Below, piece by piece: positions 45,201 to 56,059 of a stretch of 64,000 bases of DNA; position 1 is the first letter of the stretch; each line of letters opens with the position of its first letter. Source of the DNA: Megascapheus bottae (Eukaryota > Chordata > Mammalia > Rodentia > Geomyidae); contig JANJXV010000006.1 in assembly GCA_024803745.1 (NCBI GenBank), forward strand, positions 41,843,501 to 41,907,500, in the 5' to 3' direction. The translations under genes and the position numbers were made by a program. A model generated the notes under the pieces. It made no database searches. It had not been told where the DNA came from and was given only the letters and a program-made list of their open reading frames with translations.

Positions 45201-46422
45201 TGTTCCTGCAGTGCCACCTATGGGCCATTTTGGGTACAGTGGATTCCTATTGCGCATGGGGGCGGGCACCGAAGGTTCACTCTATATGGTGGAAGAGTAG
45301 TCTTCTGCTTTGGGGAGCGTGTGTGTATCTACCAGGCTCTCGCTTGGCTTTACTTCTTGAGCCACACCTCCACGTCCCGCGTTAGGGATGCTTAGCCTAG
45401 ATAGAGTCTGAAACATACCCACTGCCCTGAAAGTTGGGTGCGACCCCGTCTCCCTTTTTCAATCTACAGATTGTGTAACCAACAGTGGAAGGCCGGGACC
45501 ATCTATCTTCACAAAAGAACAGGACAGAGGTGATGGTTTTCGTGGTTTTTATTTGATTAGGATGGGAGTCCTGGTAGGGATGTCTGAGTTGAGTCCACAG
45601 AGGTGAAGCCAGGACAGAACCACATGAAGGGAAGCATGTTTTTAAGTATTTCAGTGAATTTTTAAAAATTTCCTTTTTGAAAAATACAGAATTCGATTCT
45701 GGTTCTGGAAACTGCTGTTATCCATGCCTGTCGTCAGAAAGCTACGAACTTGGGCCGGCATGGTGGCTCACACCTATACTTGTAGCTACTCAGAAGACTG
45801 AGGTCTGAGGATCAAGGTTCAAAGCCAGCCTGGGCACAAAAGGACCTGAGACTCTTATCTCCAATTAACCTCTAGAAAACAGGAAGTTGGGCTTGGCTCA
45901 AAGGTAGGGCTGTACCCTTGAGCTGAAGAGCTCAGGGACAGCGCCCAGGCTGAGTTCAAGCTCCATGACTGCCCCCTCCCTCCCACAAAAAAAGCCAGAA
46001 ATGATGCTATGGCTCAAGTGGTAGAGGTCTAGCCTTGGGAGAGCTCAAGGACAGTGTCCAGGCTCTGAGTTCAAGCCCCAGGACCAGCAAACAAAACTAA
46101 ACAAAAAATAAAAAGAATCTCAAGGACTTTACTGCCTGGGCTGGCTTTGAATCCTAATCTTTATGTCTCAGCCTCCTGAGTAGCTGAGATTACAGGCATG
46201 AGCCACCAGATACTCAGGGCCTGAGCCAGGAAAATAGCTTAAGCCAGACATGGCAGTATAGCAAGACTGTGTCTTAAAAAGAAACTAGAGGGGCTGGGAG
46301 TTGGTTACCACATACCTAAAAAAAGCCAGAAGTGGTGCTGTGGCCCAAGTAGTAGAGCACTAGCCTTGAGAAAGTTCAAGGACAGTGCTCCATGCCCTGA
46401 GTTCACACCAGAGGATTGGCAA

Positions 46423-46440
<18 letters not shown>
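45201..46440. repeat. Upstream of SLC30A5: unique DNA then SINEs
   Basis: 45201-45750 is unique with no gene seen. Then composite, plus, about 45755-45985; ID right half, plus, about 45990-46100; composite fragment, minus, about 46110-46212; ID, plus, about 46288-46425; then A/G-rich DNA to about 46475. Confidence 0.7.
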
Positions 46441-46454
<14 letters not shown>

Positions 46455-46617
46455 AAGAAAAAAAGAAACTGGAAATATATTTTTGAATTGCAAAGTAAAA
46501 TAAAGTAAAACATCAAAATTCTGATGAATAAACAAAATTACAAATTATTGTGATTATAGTTAAACATTAATCATTGAGTTTGAACATTGACTTAAATTTT
46601 TTTTTTGTTTTTCCCCC

Positions 46618-47297
46618 CTTGGCTGGGATGATTAATCTTGACTGTCAACTTGATTGAGTCCAGAAGTGCTCAGGAGATTAATAGAGGATACCTCTAGGTA
46701 TGTCTGGGAGGACATGTCTAGAGAAGATCAGCTAAGATCAGAGAAGACCTGTCCCTGACTTCAGTGCCACCATCCGATAGGTTGGGATCCACACAGAATC
46801 AAAAAGGAGAAAGAAGGAAGCCCTTAGTGCTGTGGCTTCTCCTTCCTTTTCCAGTCTTCCGTTAAGGACACCATAGCCTCCGTCATGTGCTCCTGGTGCC
46901 ATGATGTTCTGCTTCGCCTGCCAAAGACTGATACCTCCAAAACATGGAGTCCAAAGGAAGTCCTTCTTCTCTTCACTTTTGTTTGTCTGGAATTCTGTCA
47001 CCATGGTGAAAAGTCAGCCCCTCAGGACTCGCCTCAACTACCCAGAGTGAACGAGTGAAGTGGGATGACAAGGCCTGGCTATTCTGACTCAGTGTGTGGC
47101 AACTCTGATAGATCTTACCTACTCCAGAACACAGCCAGGGGCTGAGGCTTGATAGGGCTTGTGTGACTGACTTTTCCCCAGTTCATTCCTGCTGCCCTCC
47201 TCTTTTCAATGTATTGTTATATTTGTTGATTACCAATAAATATGTTGCATATGAATTCTAAGCCAATGTCTTTTCTTGGGGAATCTAGCCAAGACAG
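46618..47297. mobile_element. About 680-bp interspersed repeat with imperfect inverted ends, possible non-autonomous DNA transposon
   Basis: The left end reads CTTGGCTGGGATGATTAATC. The reverse complement of the right end reads CTGTCTTGGCTAGATTCC. The shared CTTGGCT plus GAT core forms an imperfect terminal inverted repeat. Inside are TTGACTGTCAACTTGATTGA, a phrase I associate with a dispersed rodent repeat, and an AATAAATATGTTGCAT stretch near the right end. No transposase frame is visible. A hAT-type remnant is one reading; an LTR-like repeat is another. Confidence 0.45.
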
Positions 47298-47479
47298 ATA
47301 TGTTTCCTTTAAAAAGCTTTCAAGTTGGCACATTGAAGGTTTGATAAATACGAAGCAAAGGGTATAGTTCAATGGTACAGTGCCTGCCTAGCCCTGGGCT
47401 TTGATTTTGAAAACGAACAAAAACAGCCAAAACTACAACAACTATCTTTATGGTCAAGAAGAATGAATTTGGGCCTGGA

Positions 47480-47660
47480 GTTTGGCCTAGTGGTAGAGTG
47501 CTTGCCTAGCATGCATGAAGACCCGGGTTCGATTCCTTGGTACCACATACTTAGAAAAAGCCAGAAGTGGTGCTGAGGCTCAAGTGGTAGAGTTCTAGCA
47601 TTGAGAAAAATCCAAGGACAGTGCTCAGACCCTGAGCTCAAGCCCAGGACTGGCAAAAAA
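47480..47660 (+). repeat. ID-like dimeric SINE
   Basis: Well-preserved copy with B box GGTTCGATTCC and an A tail, flanked by AAGAAGAATGAATT repeats (about 47456-47469 and 47665-47680). Confidence 0.85.
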
Positions 47661-47989
47661 AAAAAGAAGAATGAATTCATGAAGACAGAGGGAGAAGTTA
47701 AATGGCCATGATTTGTTTAAGAAAAAGATAAGCAGAACTCGTTTCCTTTTGGTAGGGGGTAAGGGAATGTGTAGAAAGGGAGGAAGGAAGGATGAACAAA
47801 TGTAGTCATGCCATTCAGTATATACTGTGTGGAAAATGAACTATGTAACTTGCAGGCAGAGACAGGAGGGGGAAACTGGGGGAAAGAAATGGAAGGGGTG
47901 ATATTGTAAAAAAAAAAAAAAGAAATGTATTTATTACTTGACTTATAAAATGGTAGCCCCTCTATGCTATACATTAATAGTAACTAAAA

Positions 47990-48038
<49 letters not shown>
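47990..48038. repeat. (TTA)n microsatellite
   Basis: About fifteen uninterrupted ATT/TTA units, placed directly before a minus-strand SINE head, so it probably grew from the SINE tail. Confidence 0.9.
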
Positions 48039-48309
48039 TTGCCAGTCCTGGGGCTTCATGAACTCATAGGAAAAGCTACAAACGACCCTTATCAAAGAAC
48101 TAAGTATAGAGCTATCAGCATGATAGAGTTCCTGTAATCCTAGTTACTGAGTTAGTATGGAAGAGTGGGGACAGCTGAGGTAGATAACCTACTTAAGATC
48201 ATACAGAGAAGAACCAGCTCAGCTGAGATAAGGAAGTTTAGAGCCCCAGCAGGGATTGTGAAATGAATATTGGCATCTCAATAGTGTTGTACAAGCAATG
48301 TAAAATGGT

Positions 48310-48458
48310 GGCTCATGTCTGTAATCCCTGCTACTTAAGAGGCTGCAATCTCAGGATTGCAGTTCGAAGCCAGGTTGAGCTTGAGCCAGAAGTGGTGGAG
48401 TGATTGAAGTGGTGGAATGCCAACCTTGAGTGAAAAAAGCTGCATGAATTCAAGCCTC

Positions 48459-48498
<40 letters not shown>

Positions 48499-49110
48499 CA
48501 CATGGCAGATGGATGGTAGCCTTAGTTACCTGAGCTGGAGTCCCTGTTATATCCATTCTCCTAGAGAAGCTGAGGTCCACTGTATCATCTAGCCTTGGTC
48601 ATCAAGTAAGACCCAGGAACCTATCATTCATCCAGTGTATTTAATAGGCACTTGTTTGATATCTAATTTTTGTGTGGGCTAGATGAAAAAACATTGAAAC
48701 CACTAGAGGACGACATAATACAACCGAACACACCATAAATTCACAGTGCATGCCCTGACAAGATTCTAAGGAAAGAACTGGCTGGCAGCATAAAATGACT
48801 GGGGACAAAGCTGGTTTGTAACTGCTTCCTAGTTTCTGCCATCTGATGTTAAGGGGAAATAGTTAATTTTGGATTTGACTTATTTATTGGTGCTAGTACT
48901 GGAGCTTGGGTTGGGCACGGTCACTTACCTTTATTGTGCAAGGCTGGTGCTCTACCACTTGAGTCATATAACTCCACTTCTGACTTTTGGTAGTTAAATG
49001 GAGGTAAGAGTCTCATGGATTTTCCTGCATAAGCTGGCTTTGAACTTTGATCCTCAGATATCAGCCTTCTGAGTAGTAAGGATACAGGCATGAACTACTA
49101 ATTGGTCCAT
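48310..49110. repeat. Composite SINEs and (CA)n
   Basis: Composite, plus, about 48312-48460, ending in (CA)n at 48463-48496; unique DNA 48500-48890; composite, minus, about 48895-49105. Confidence 0.75.
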
Positions 49111-49310
49111 GGCTTTTTTCATACCTTCTTGGGCATTTCTCTTACCCGTGGGAGAAGCTTATTCCTTATCCTAGTGTGAGATAGGTCGTACACATATGAC
49201 AAGTGTGTGAATTACATTAGAGACACTTTCACTCATCCTCGAGGTCAACCAGCACACAGTTGTACCCTAGACTAGTACACTTGGCTTGCATGTTAGAATG
49301 CTGGAACTAA

Positions 49311-49590
49311 TGTTCTCTCTCCCTCTCCCTCTCTCTCTCCCTCTTCCTCTCCCTTTCCCTCCCTCTCTCTCCCCCGCCCCGTTCTCTCTCTCTCTCTTCT
49401 TTCTTTTTCACTCTTTTATGCTCACCTTCTTTCTTTTTCCCCCTCCCTCACTCCCTTCTTCCTTCCTTCGTTCCCTCCTTCCTGCTTCTCTTCCTTTCCC
49501 TACCCTTCCCTTTTTCATTCTTTTTCCTTCCTTTCTCCTTTGTAATTACCCCCCTTTCCCCTCCTCTATCTTTCTTCCTTTCTTTCTGTG
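49311..49590. repeat. Polypyrimidine tract
   Basis: About 280 bases that are almost entirely C and T on the plus strand, with CTCTCC, TTCC and CCTT motifs. The long open frame here is low-complexity and not a gene. Confidence 0.9.
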
Positions 49591-49659
49591 GCACTGGAGT
49601 TTGAATTCAAGGTTTCACCACTTGAGTCATGCCTTACCCCCCTCTACCTTTTTTTTTTT

Positions 49660-49956
49660 GTCATGGGGCTTGGACTTTGGGCCTGGGCCCTGTCCCTGAG
49701 CTCTTCAGCTCAAGGCTACCAGTCTACCCCAGGGCCTGGGCATTGTTCCTAAGCTCTCTCTTCAGCTCAAGGCTACCACCTTACCACTTGAGCCACAGTG
49801 CCACTTCGGCTTTTCTAGTTGTTAATTGGAGATAAGAATCTCACAGTTTATAGAGCACAGGCTCTATAGTGAAACCACATACATAGAAAGGCTGCTTTCT
49901 TTCTTTCTTTCTTTCTTTTATCATGTGTGTGTGTGTGTGTGTGTGTGTCTGTGTGT

Positions 49957-49994
<38 letters not shown>

Positions 49995-50240
49995 TGCTGT
50001 CCTTGAGCTCCAGCTCAAGGCCACCACCCTATCCCTGGATCTGGGCATTGTCCCTAAGCTCTTCAGCTCAAGGCTACTGCCTTACCCTTGAGCCAAGCAC
50101 CACTTCCTGTTTTCTAGAGGTTAATTGAAGATAAGAGTCTCAGGTCCTTGTGTGCCAGGGCTGGCTTTGAACCTTGATCCTCAGATCTCAGCCTCCTGAG
50201 TAGCTAGGATTATAGGTGTGAGCCACCGCGTCTGGCTTAG
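49660..50240 (-). repeat. Two composite SINEs with internal duplication, separated by microsatellites
   Basis: A first copy at about 49662-49860; (TTTC)n at 49897-49919; (TG)n at 49924-49993; a second copy at about 49994-50238. Both carry two tandem versions of the GCCTGGGCATTGT...CTCAAGGCTACC segment. Confidence 0.8.
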
Positions 50241-51770
50241 TCATGTTTTTCTAAGACTGTATGCATAAAAAGTCTAAGTATAGAGCCTTTTTAAATTAAG
50301 TTTGACTTATTGTTATTGCCCATGGCTTTTCACTCTGCCACTTGTAGATTGGTTTCCCTGCCCCAGTTGTCAAAGAAATATATAAGCAAGCCAGCCATGG
50401 GTACACTTAGCCACATATTCAGCCCTGCTTGCCTGCTTTATTTCCTGCCTAATTGGAGATGGAGTCTCAAGGACTTTTTGGCCTGAATTGGCTTCTAACT
50501 TGCATTCTCACATCTCAGTCTTCTGAGTGGCTAGGGTTATAGGCAAGAGCTACCAGCACCCAGCATCTTTCTGTGTTTAAGGTGATACTTCAGAGCTTGA
50601 GAATTGTGCTCATTCTTGTCTTTGAAATGACAAGAGCCACTCCTTTTCTCTTAAACACCTTATAAGGAGTAGGGCAGGATATCATTTGGCATGGTCAGAT
50701 GGTTTGCCCCAATATATGGAAGCAAGTGCTTTCTTATAATTGAGCGTGTCTATCAGTTTGGATTGTTAGGCATCTCATCTGAGTGCTGTCTTTTATCCCA
50801 TGATTTCTCTCCTTGGCAGAGATGAAAGGCAGCAGATAGAGAGGCAGTGTATCAGGGACCATAGATCTGCTGCTGTGGTCAGCCATTCACTCTCCTTGTT
50901 CTCTTTATTCTTGTATAATTTTGAAAAGCCCTTGTAGTCACCCTTAACATTAAAAAGTTTATAGTAGAGCACTGAGGTTTACAAGGAATTGAGAGTTAAT
51001 CCACAGTTCTGATCTTTGTTAACTGGCTTTTTATTGGGTTGGAGTATTGTAGTCTATGCTTTGGAGAGTAGAGCTCTTGGCCCAGCAACTCTTGGTTTGA
51101 AATTATATTCAGGAAGAAAGACATGTCTTACTGTTCTTAATAGCTTTGTTACATGTGGGATAGAGCCTTGGCTGGCTGGGGTGTTGGTTGGATTCAATCC
51201 TCCCCACTCTCATCTGTTCTCCAGCTTTTTCCATACCAGTATCTGCCCCAGAAGGCTGTCTTCCACAGAGGCATCCAGGGCACCTGTGCACTCTGAAGGC
51301 TGTGTGTGGGAGGGAGAGGAGGGCAGGGGCCAGAGCATCCATTCCCTGAAACCTTTGCACGGGGCCGCTATAGAGCACTGCTTGCCTCAGAATGTCATTA
51401 CCCTTGTTTAGGTGACCCAACCTATCTTACTGCCTCTCCAGCAAGAGCTCTTCTCCCTTCCACACTGCATCCAACTCTTATGGTACCCCTTAATTTATGT
51501 GCCCTTTTGCAATTAAAAATAAAACTTCCTACTTTGTGTATATCATCTGTTTTTGTTCTTTGTGTTTTGGGGTAGAGGACCTTGCTGGCAAAACTCTGCT
51601 TGCTTTCAAACTCGGCGGAGAAGTGCGTGTGTTCTGAGTTTGAATGGATCACAAGAAAAATCTTCTTGGACAATTTTGGAGTTGAGTAGAATATTTGGGG
51701 ACAAATAATAGGAAAAAAATCAAAGATATAAATGAATCCATTTTTAATTTTTAAAAATTTGAGAGGGGGG
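50241..51770. other. Mostly unique spacer
   Basis: One decayed composite fragment, minus, at about 50440-50565. Otherwise unique with no gene recognised. Open frames near 51016-51575 lack any family resemblance. Confidence 0.5.
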
Positions 51771-51771
51771 G

Positions 51772-51948
51772 GCCGGGAGTTTGGCCTTCATGCTTGCCTA
51801 GCATGCATGAAGACCCGGGTTCGATTCCTTGGTACCACATACATAGAAAAAAGCTGGAAGTGGTGCTGAGGCTCAAGTGGTAGAGCTCTAGCCTTGAGAA
51901 AGTCCAAGGACAGTGCTCAGGCCCTGAGCTTAAGCCCAGGACTGGCAA
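51772..51948 (+). repeat. ID-like dimeric SINE with target duplication
   Basis: Slightly deleted copy with B box GGTTCGATTCC. The target repeat AAAATTTGAGAGGG lies at about 51754-51767 and 51957-51970. The good preservation suggests a young insertion. Confidence 0.85.
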
Positions 51949-51970
51949 AAAAAAAAAAATTTGAGAGGGC

Positions 51971-52475
51971 TATCCATGGTGGTGCCTGTGTGTAGCTCCA
52001 GCTATCTGGCAGGCAGACCAGAAGAACTGCAGTTTGAGGTCAGTCTGGGAAAAATAGAAGGAAGACCCCGTCTTAAACACCAGAGCAAATGGTGATGGTA
52101 TATCCTGCCTGGGTTAGCTTGAAACCATGTTCCTCAGCTCTCAGCTTCCTGAGTAGATAGTGAAATATCCCAGCCATTTTGGGGTTCCTGAACCCCTGAG
52201 CAATCGAGTCACCAACACTCAGTGAACTGAGTTAGAAGTCAGTTTAATCGTAGCGCAGAGGCTTCTCTCCACCTTTGGGCTGACAGAGAGCAGCCCCGAC
52301 CTTCCACGGGGTTGAGCCTTTAAAGGAGAGCACCACAGGCAGGTAGTCACAAGGAAAACATCATACTCAGGTGGTAAAGCTGTTTAAATATTTTACAAAA
52401 CCAGAATTAGACAGCTAATCCTGACAGGTTACTACAGATAGGACAACTGGTGTGAGCCACCAATGTTCAGCTGTT
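51971..52475. repeat. B1-like and composite SINE pieces around the LTR
   Basis: A B1-like element, plus, about 51972-52085; the left part of a composite, minus, about 52098-52160; its remainder after the LTR at 52437-52472. Confidence 0.65.
52161..52436 (-). mobile_element. Solo LTR nested in a SINE
   Basis: A 276-base block starts TGAAAT and ends TACTACA, flanked by GATAG (52156-52160 and 52437-52441). It splits a composite SINE: its left part ends in GAGTAGATAG and its right part resumes GATAGGAC...GGTGTGAGCC. On the minus strand CTTTAAAGG could act as a TATA-like box and GATTAAAC holds an ATTAAA signal further on, so the LTR is probably in minus orientation. The exact duplication length (4-6 bases) is uncertain, so the class is left open. 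No coding sequence. Confidence 0.75.
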
Positions 52476-53084
52476 GCATGCATGTATACTCTCATTTAGC
52501 TGGCTTTTTTTTCACAGTGGAGTTCACATTTTCCATTGAATAACTCACCATGTTTATTACTTCCTGTCAGTTTAACTCTTCCATTTTTTTGGTTCAACAG
52601 TGACCTGATCTCAGTTCTCAAAGGAAGATGGGGAATGCTGTACCCCTTTTATTCATCAGTAATTCTTGAAACTGTTCACATGATGCTCCTGGAATACAGG
52701 CTGGGGTATCTCTGTAAGCAACTCCTCAAACTTGACCCTCCTGTGTCCTGCCAGTCATCATGAGTCTGTTATTTGACTCTCCTAAGGTAGTTTCCTTTGA
52801 GTGATATTTCCTAATTACTTTTCCTTACTGGGTGCAATTTTTGATGTATATTTAAAAAAGTTGCCTGATTGGCAGCTACAAGGTCATCTGTGTAGGGCAA
52901 GAAGAGCTGATGTTCTTGTAGTTAGGCATCTCTTTCTGACCCCCAGGTGGCACTGGATCTCTAAGTATAAGTATCTCTCCTCTTAATTTTTTTTTATTCC
53001 TTTTATAAAGGTGATGTACAGAATCTCTCTTTTTTTTCTTTTTTGGACTTGGAAGTTACTCTTATGAAATAAGCCCAACCAGAT
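52476..53084. other. Unique spacer
   Basis: No repeat or gene recognised. Poly-T-rich at 52984-53045. Confidence 0.5.
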
Positions 53085-53200
53085 TAAAAATATTTTTTAT
53101 TGTCAGGGTAATGTATAGAGGGTTATAGTTACATACTTCTCACACAGTGATATCCCTTCTCATGTTTTTGTCCCCATTTCCATCCCCCCTTTTCATTTTA
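53085..53200 (-). mobile_element. LINE-1 3' end, antisense
   Basis: Reads as the inverted counterpart of the LINE-1 tail at about 11385-11505: the poly-A side first, then AGGGTTA..., CACACAGTGATATCCCTTCT and CCCCATTTCC. Confidence 0.7.
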
Positions 53201-54720
53201 TTTATTTTTCATTCTTTTTTTTTTGCCAGTTTTGGGGCTTGACTCAGGGCTTGAGCATTGTCCTTGGACTTTTTTCAAGGCTAGAACTCTATCATTTGAG
53301 CCACAGCACCACTTCCAGCTTTTTTCTATGTATGTGGTACCGAGGAATTGAACCCTGGTCTTCGTGCATGCTAGGTAAGCACTGTACCACTAGGCCAAAC
53401 TCCCGGCCCTCATTTTATTTTTTATTGCCAACCAGATTTTTATTTACTGGAGAAAATGATGATTCTACGTGAGTCAAGTGGTAAAGTATAGCCTTGAGCA
53501 CAAAAACTCAGGAATAGCACCCAGGCCCTGAGTTCAAGCCCCAGGACTGGCACAAAAACAAAACAAAACACCCTAGAATAATTTACCTTTGAGTTGAAAG
53601 GCCATTTTTTTTCTAACTTTATGATTTTTAAAGATCAAGAGAGACTTGGCAGCAAAAAAGATTTGCCAATAGTAGCCATATTATGCTGTAGTTCATAGCT
53701 CAAAAGTCCTATTTCTATTATTATAATTATGATTATGAATTTTGCCAGTCCTGGGGCTTGAACTCAGGGCCTGAGCTTTCTTAAGGCTAGCGCTTTACCA
53801 CTCTACCGCTTGAGCCCACAGCGCCACTTCTGGCTTTTTCTGTGTGTGTGATACCAAGGAATTGAACCCATGCTAGGCAGGCATTCTACTGTTAGGCCAC
53901 ATTCCTGGCCTATTGTCCTTATTTTACAGAAGAGGAAAGGAGTGATCAGAGAAGAATTAGCTGGCTCGGGAGAGCAGAGTTGGAGCCAGAGCCCAATCCT
54001 TGTATCTGGGCTTCCAGATTGCTGCCTTGATTCTCCTAATGGGCTCCTTATGGCTGCTGGCCATGAGAGGGGATTTTGGAAATAGCTGAACTCCTGAGTC
54101 TCGCTTTATTTTTCCACTATTCTTGGTGATCGAAACACTGCCGCAAGAGGATATACATTTTAAGTTGTATTTGTTCATGATGTACTGCTAAAGTACATGG
54201 TATAAAGTTCAGGAATAAAGTTCATAGTATGAAGGTCAGCCAGTAATAAAAAAAAAAAGCAAGAAATCGCCTTGCTTCTGTTCCCCGGGCCTCCAGTTTC
54301 CTTCCTCAGCCTCATGTGTATCCTTGAGATATAGGCAGGTAAACAGAAGCCAGTATGTACATGTGCATGCAATATGCAATGTGTTTATAGTTAAAAATGG
54401 ACGCAGAGTTACCATTGTGTGTGTGGGTGTGTGTGATTCTTTAAATTTTTTTTTTTTTTTTGCCAGTCCCGGGCCTTGAACTCAGGGTCTGAGCACTGTC
54501 CCTGAACTTCTTTCACTCAAGGCTAGCACTTTACCACTTGAACCACAGCGCCACTTCCAGTTTTTTCTATTTTTGTGGTACTGAGGAATTGAACCCAGTG
54601 CTTCATGCATGCAAGGCAAGCATTCTACCACTAGGCCACATTCCCAGTCCTATCGAACAAAAGAAGCTCAGCATAAGTGCTTAGTCCCCGAGTTCAAGCC
54701 CTAGAACAGGCAAAAAGAAA
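53201..54720. repeat. SINE cluster
   Basis: ID, minus, about 53226-53409, with CATTTTATTT-type target repeats; ID right half, plus, about 53472-53560; ID, minus, about 53742-53912; (TG)-rich at 54415-54433; ID, minus, about 54460-54652; ID tail, plus, about 54660-54715. 53915-54410 is unique. Confidence 0.72.
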
Positions 54721-55860
54721 AAAAAAAGAACATGTTTTGGTTATTATCCCTTATCAGTGCACACAGAACTGCCTCTTTCCTTCCAGTGGCTATGGATGTT
54801 CCATTGAATGGAGGTGTTATTGTTTAGTGTTCTGGATCTCTTGTAATGACATGAAGATGGTTGTGTTCTTATATTGCTGTGATGAAGACAGCATATGTGT
54901 TATCTATGTGGGTTAGAGTACATGGTAGGGGCTGGCCAGCTGTAGCCTGCAGACCAATTTCTACTTGTTATTTTTATTTTTTTGCCTGTCCTGGGACTTG
55001 AACTCAGGACCTAAGCACTGTCCTTGGGCTTTAGCACGACTGTTTTTTCTATGTATGTGGTACTGAGGAATCGAATCCGGGCCTTTGTGCATGTTAGGGG
55101 ACCACTCTACCACTAGGCCACACTCTTGGCCCTGTTATTTTTTTTCCTAAGTAAAATTTCTTTTTTTTTTTTTTATTGTCATGTATCTGAATTTTATTTT
55201 ATTTTATTTTTTGCCAGTCCTGGGCTTGAGCTCAGGGCCTGAGCACTCCTAAGTAAAATTTCATTGGACCCAGAGGTGTTGCGTGGAGGCATATGATGAG
55301 GCTGAATGTGCTGAGGCCCACGTCAAACATTCACAGGCCTTTTCTTTCAGTTTAGAAGGGCACTAAGCATAGACCTGATGTTCTAAGGCTGGGATTGTAA
55401 AGATGGTATACGGCTGATTCTGTGTAGTTTGTCAAATCTAAAGAGAAATGGCTTCGAGAACACATCTGTTTTCCAAAAGATTGAAGGTCTTAAAGCATTG
55501 TAGCTCCTGAGATTGAAAAAAGACTCCCTGGCAACTAACTAGATACTTAAAATGTGGTAAGGCAGTTATTGCATTTAAATGTGTGAAAATTAGATTTTTA
55601 AGTTTCTAGAGAGCAACTATTAGAAATGACTGTGCTGGAAATGGGCTCCATTAGTTATGGTAAAACCGTTTAATTGAAGTGTATGTGGCTGTTAAATGAA
55701 TATAACCGATCCACACATACAAATAAGGAGTCCTTTTCCAGAAATCAATACATGGAAGCATCAAGGTAAGAGACGGCAAGTACTCATCTTAGATTGAGAT
55801 CTCTGAAGGCAAAGATGGAGACAGGAATTCTTTTTTCTTTTTAATTAAAAAAATTCTTTT
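54721..55860. repeat. ID SINEs, one heavily truncated with target duplication, then unique DNA
   Basis: ID, minus, about 54982-55132. A truncated ID, minus (about 55163-55248), is bracketed by TCCTAAGTAAAATTTC (55145-55160 and 55249-55262). 55263-55860 is unique, with no gene recognised. Confidence 0.75.
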
Positions 55861-55861
55861 A

Positions 55862-56050
55862 GGACCAGGAGTTTGGCCTAGTGGCAGAGTGCTTGCCTAG
55901 CATGCACGAAGACCTGGGTTTGATTCTTGGTACCACATACAAAGAAAAAAGCTGGAAGTGGTGCTGAGGCTCAAGTGGTAGAGCTCTAGCCTTGAGAAAG
56001 TCCAAGGACAGTGCTCAGGCCCTGAGCTCAAGCCCAGGACTGGAAAAAAA
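55862..56050 (+). repeat. ID-like dimeric SINE with target duplication
   Basis: Full-length plus copy. The repeat AAAAAATTCTTTTA precedes it at about 55848-55861 and follows its A tail at about 56047-56060. Confidence 0.85.
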
Positions 56051-56059
56051 AATTCTTTT

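Noticed and set aside
49286..49699. 137-residue frame rich in Ser, Leu, Pro and Phe
   Set aside because: It is a polypyrimidine tract running into a SINE, with no codon structure beyond composition.
51016..51575. Two overlapping frames of 131 and 89 residues in unique DNA
   Set aside because: No recognisable family, no splice or promoter context, and an equally long frame on the opposite strand. Treated as chance.
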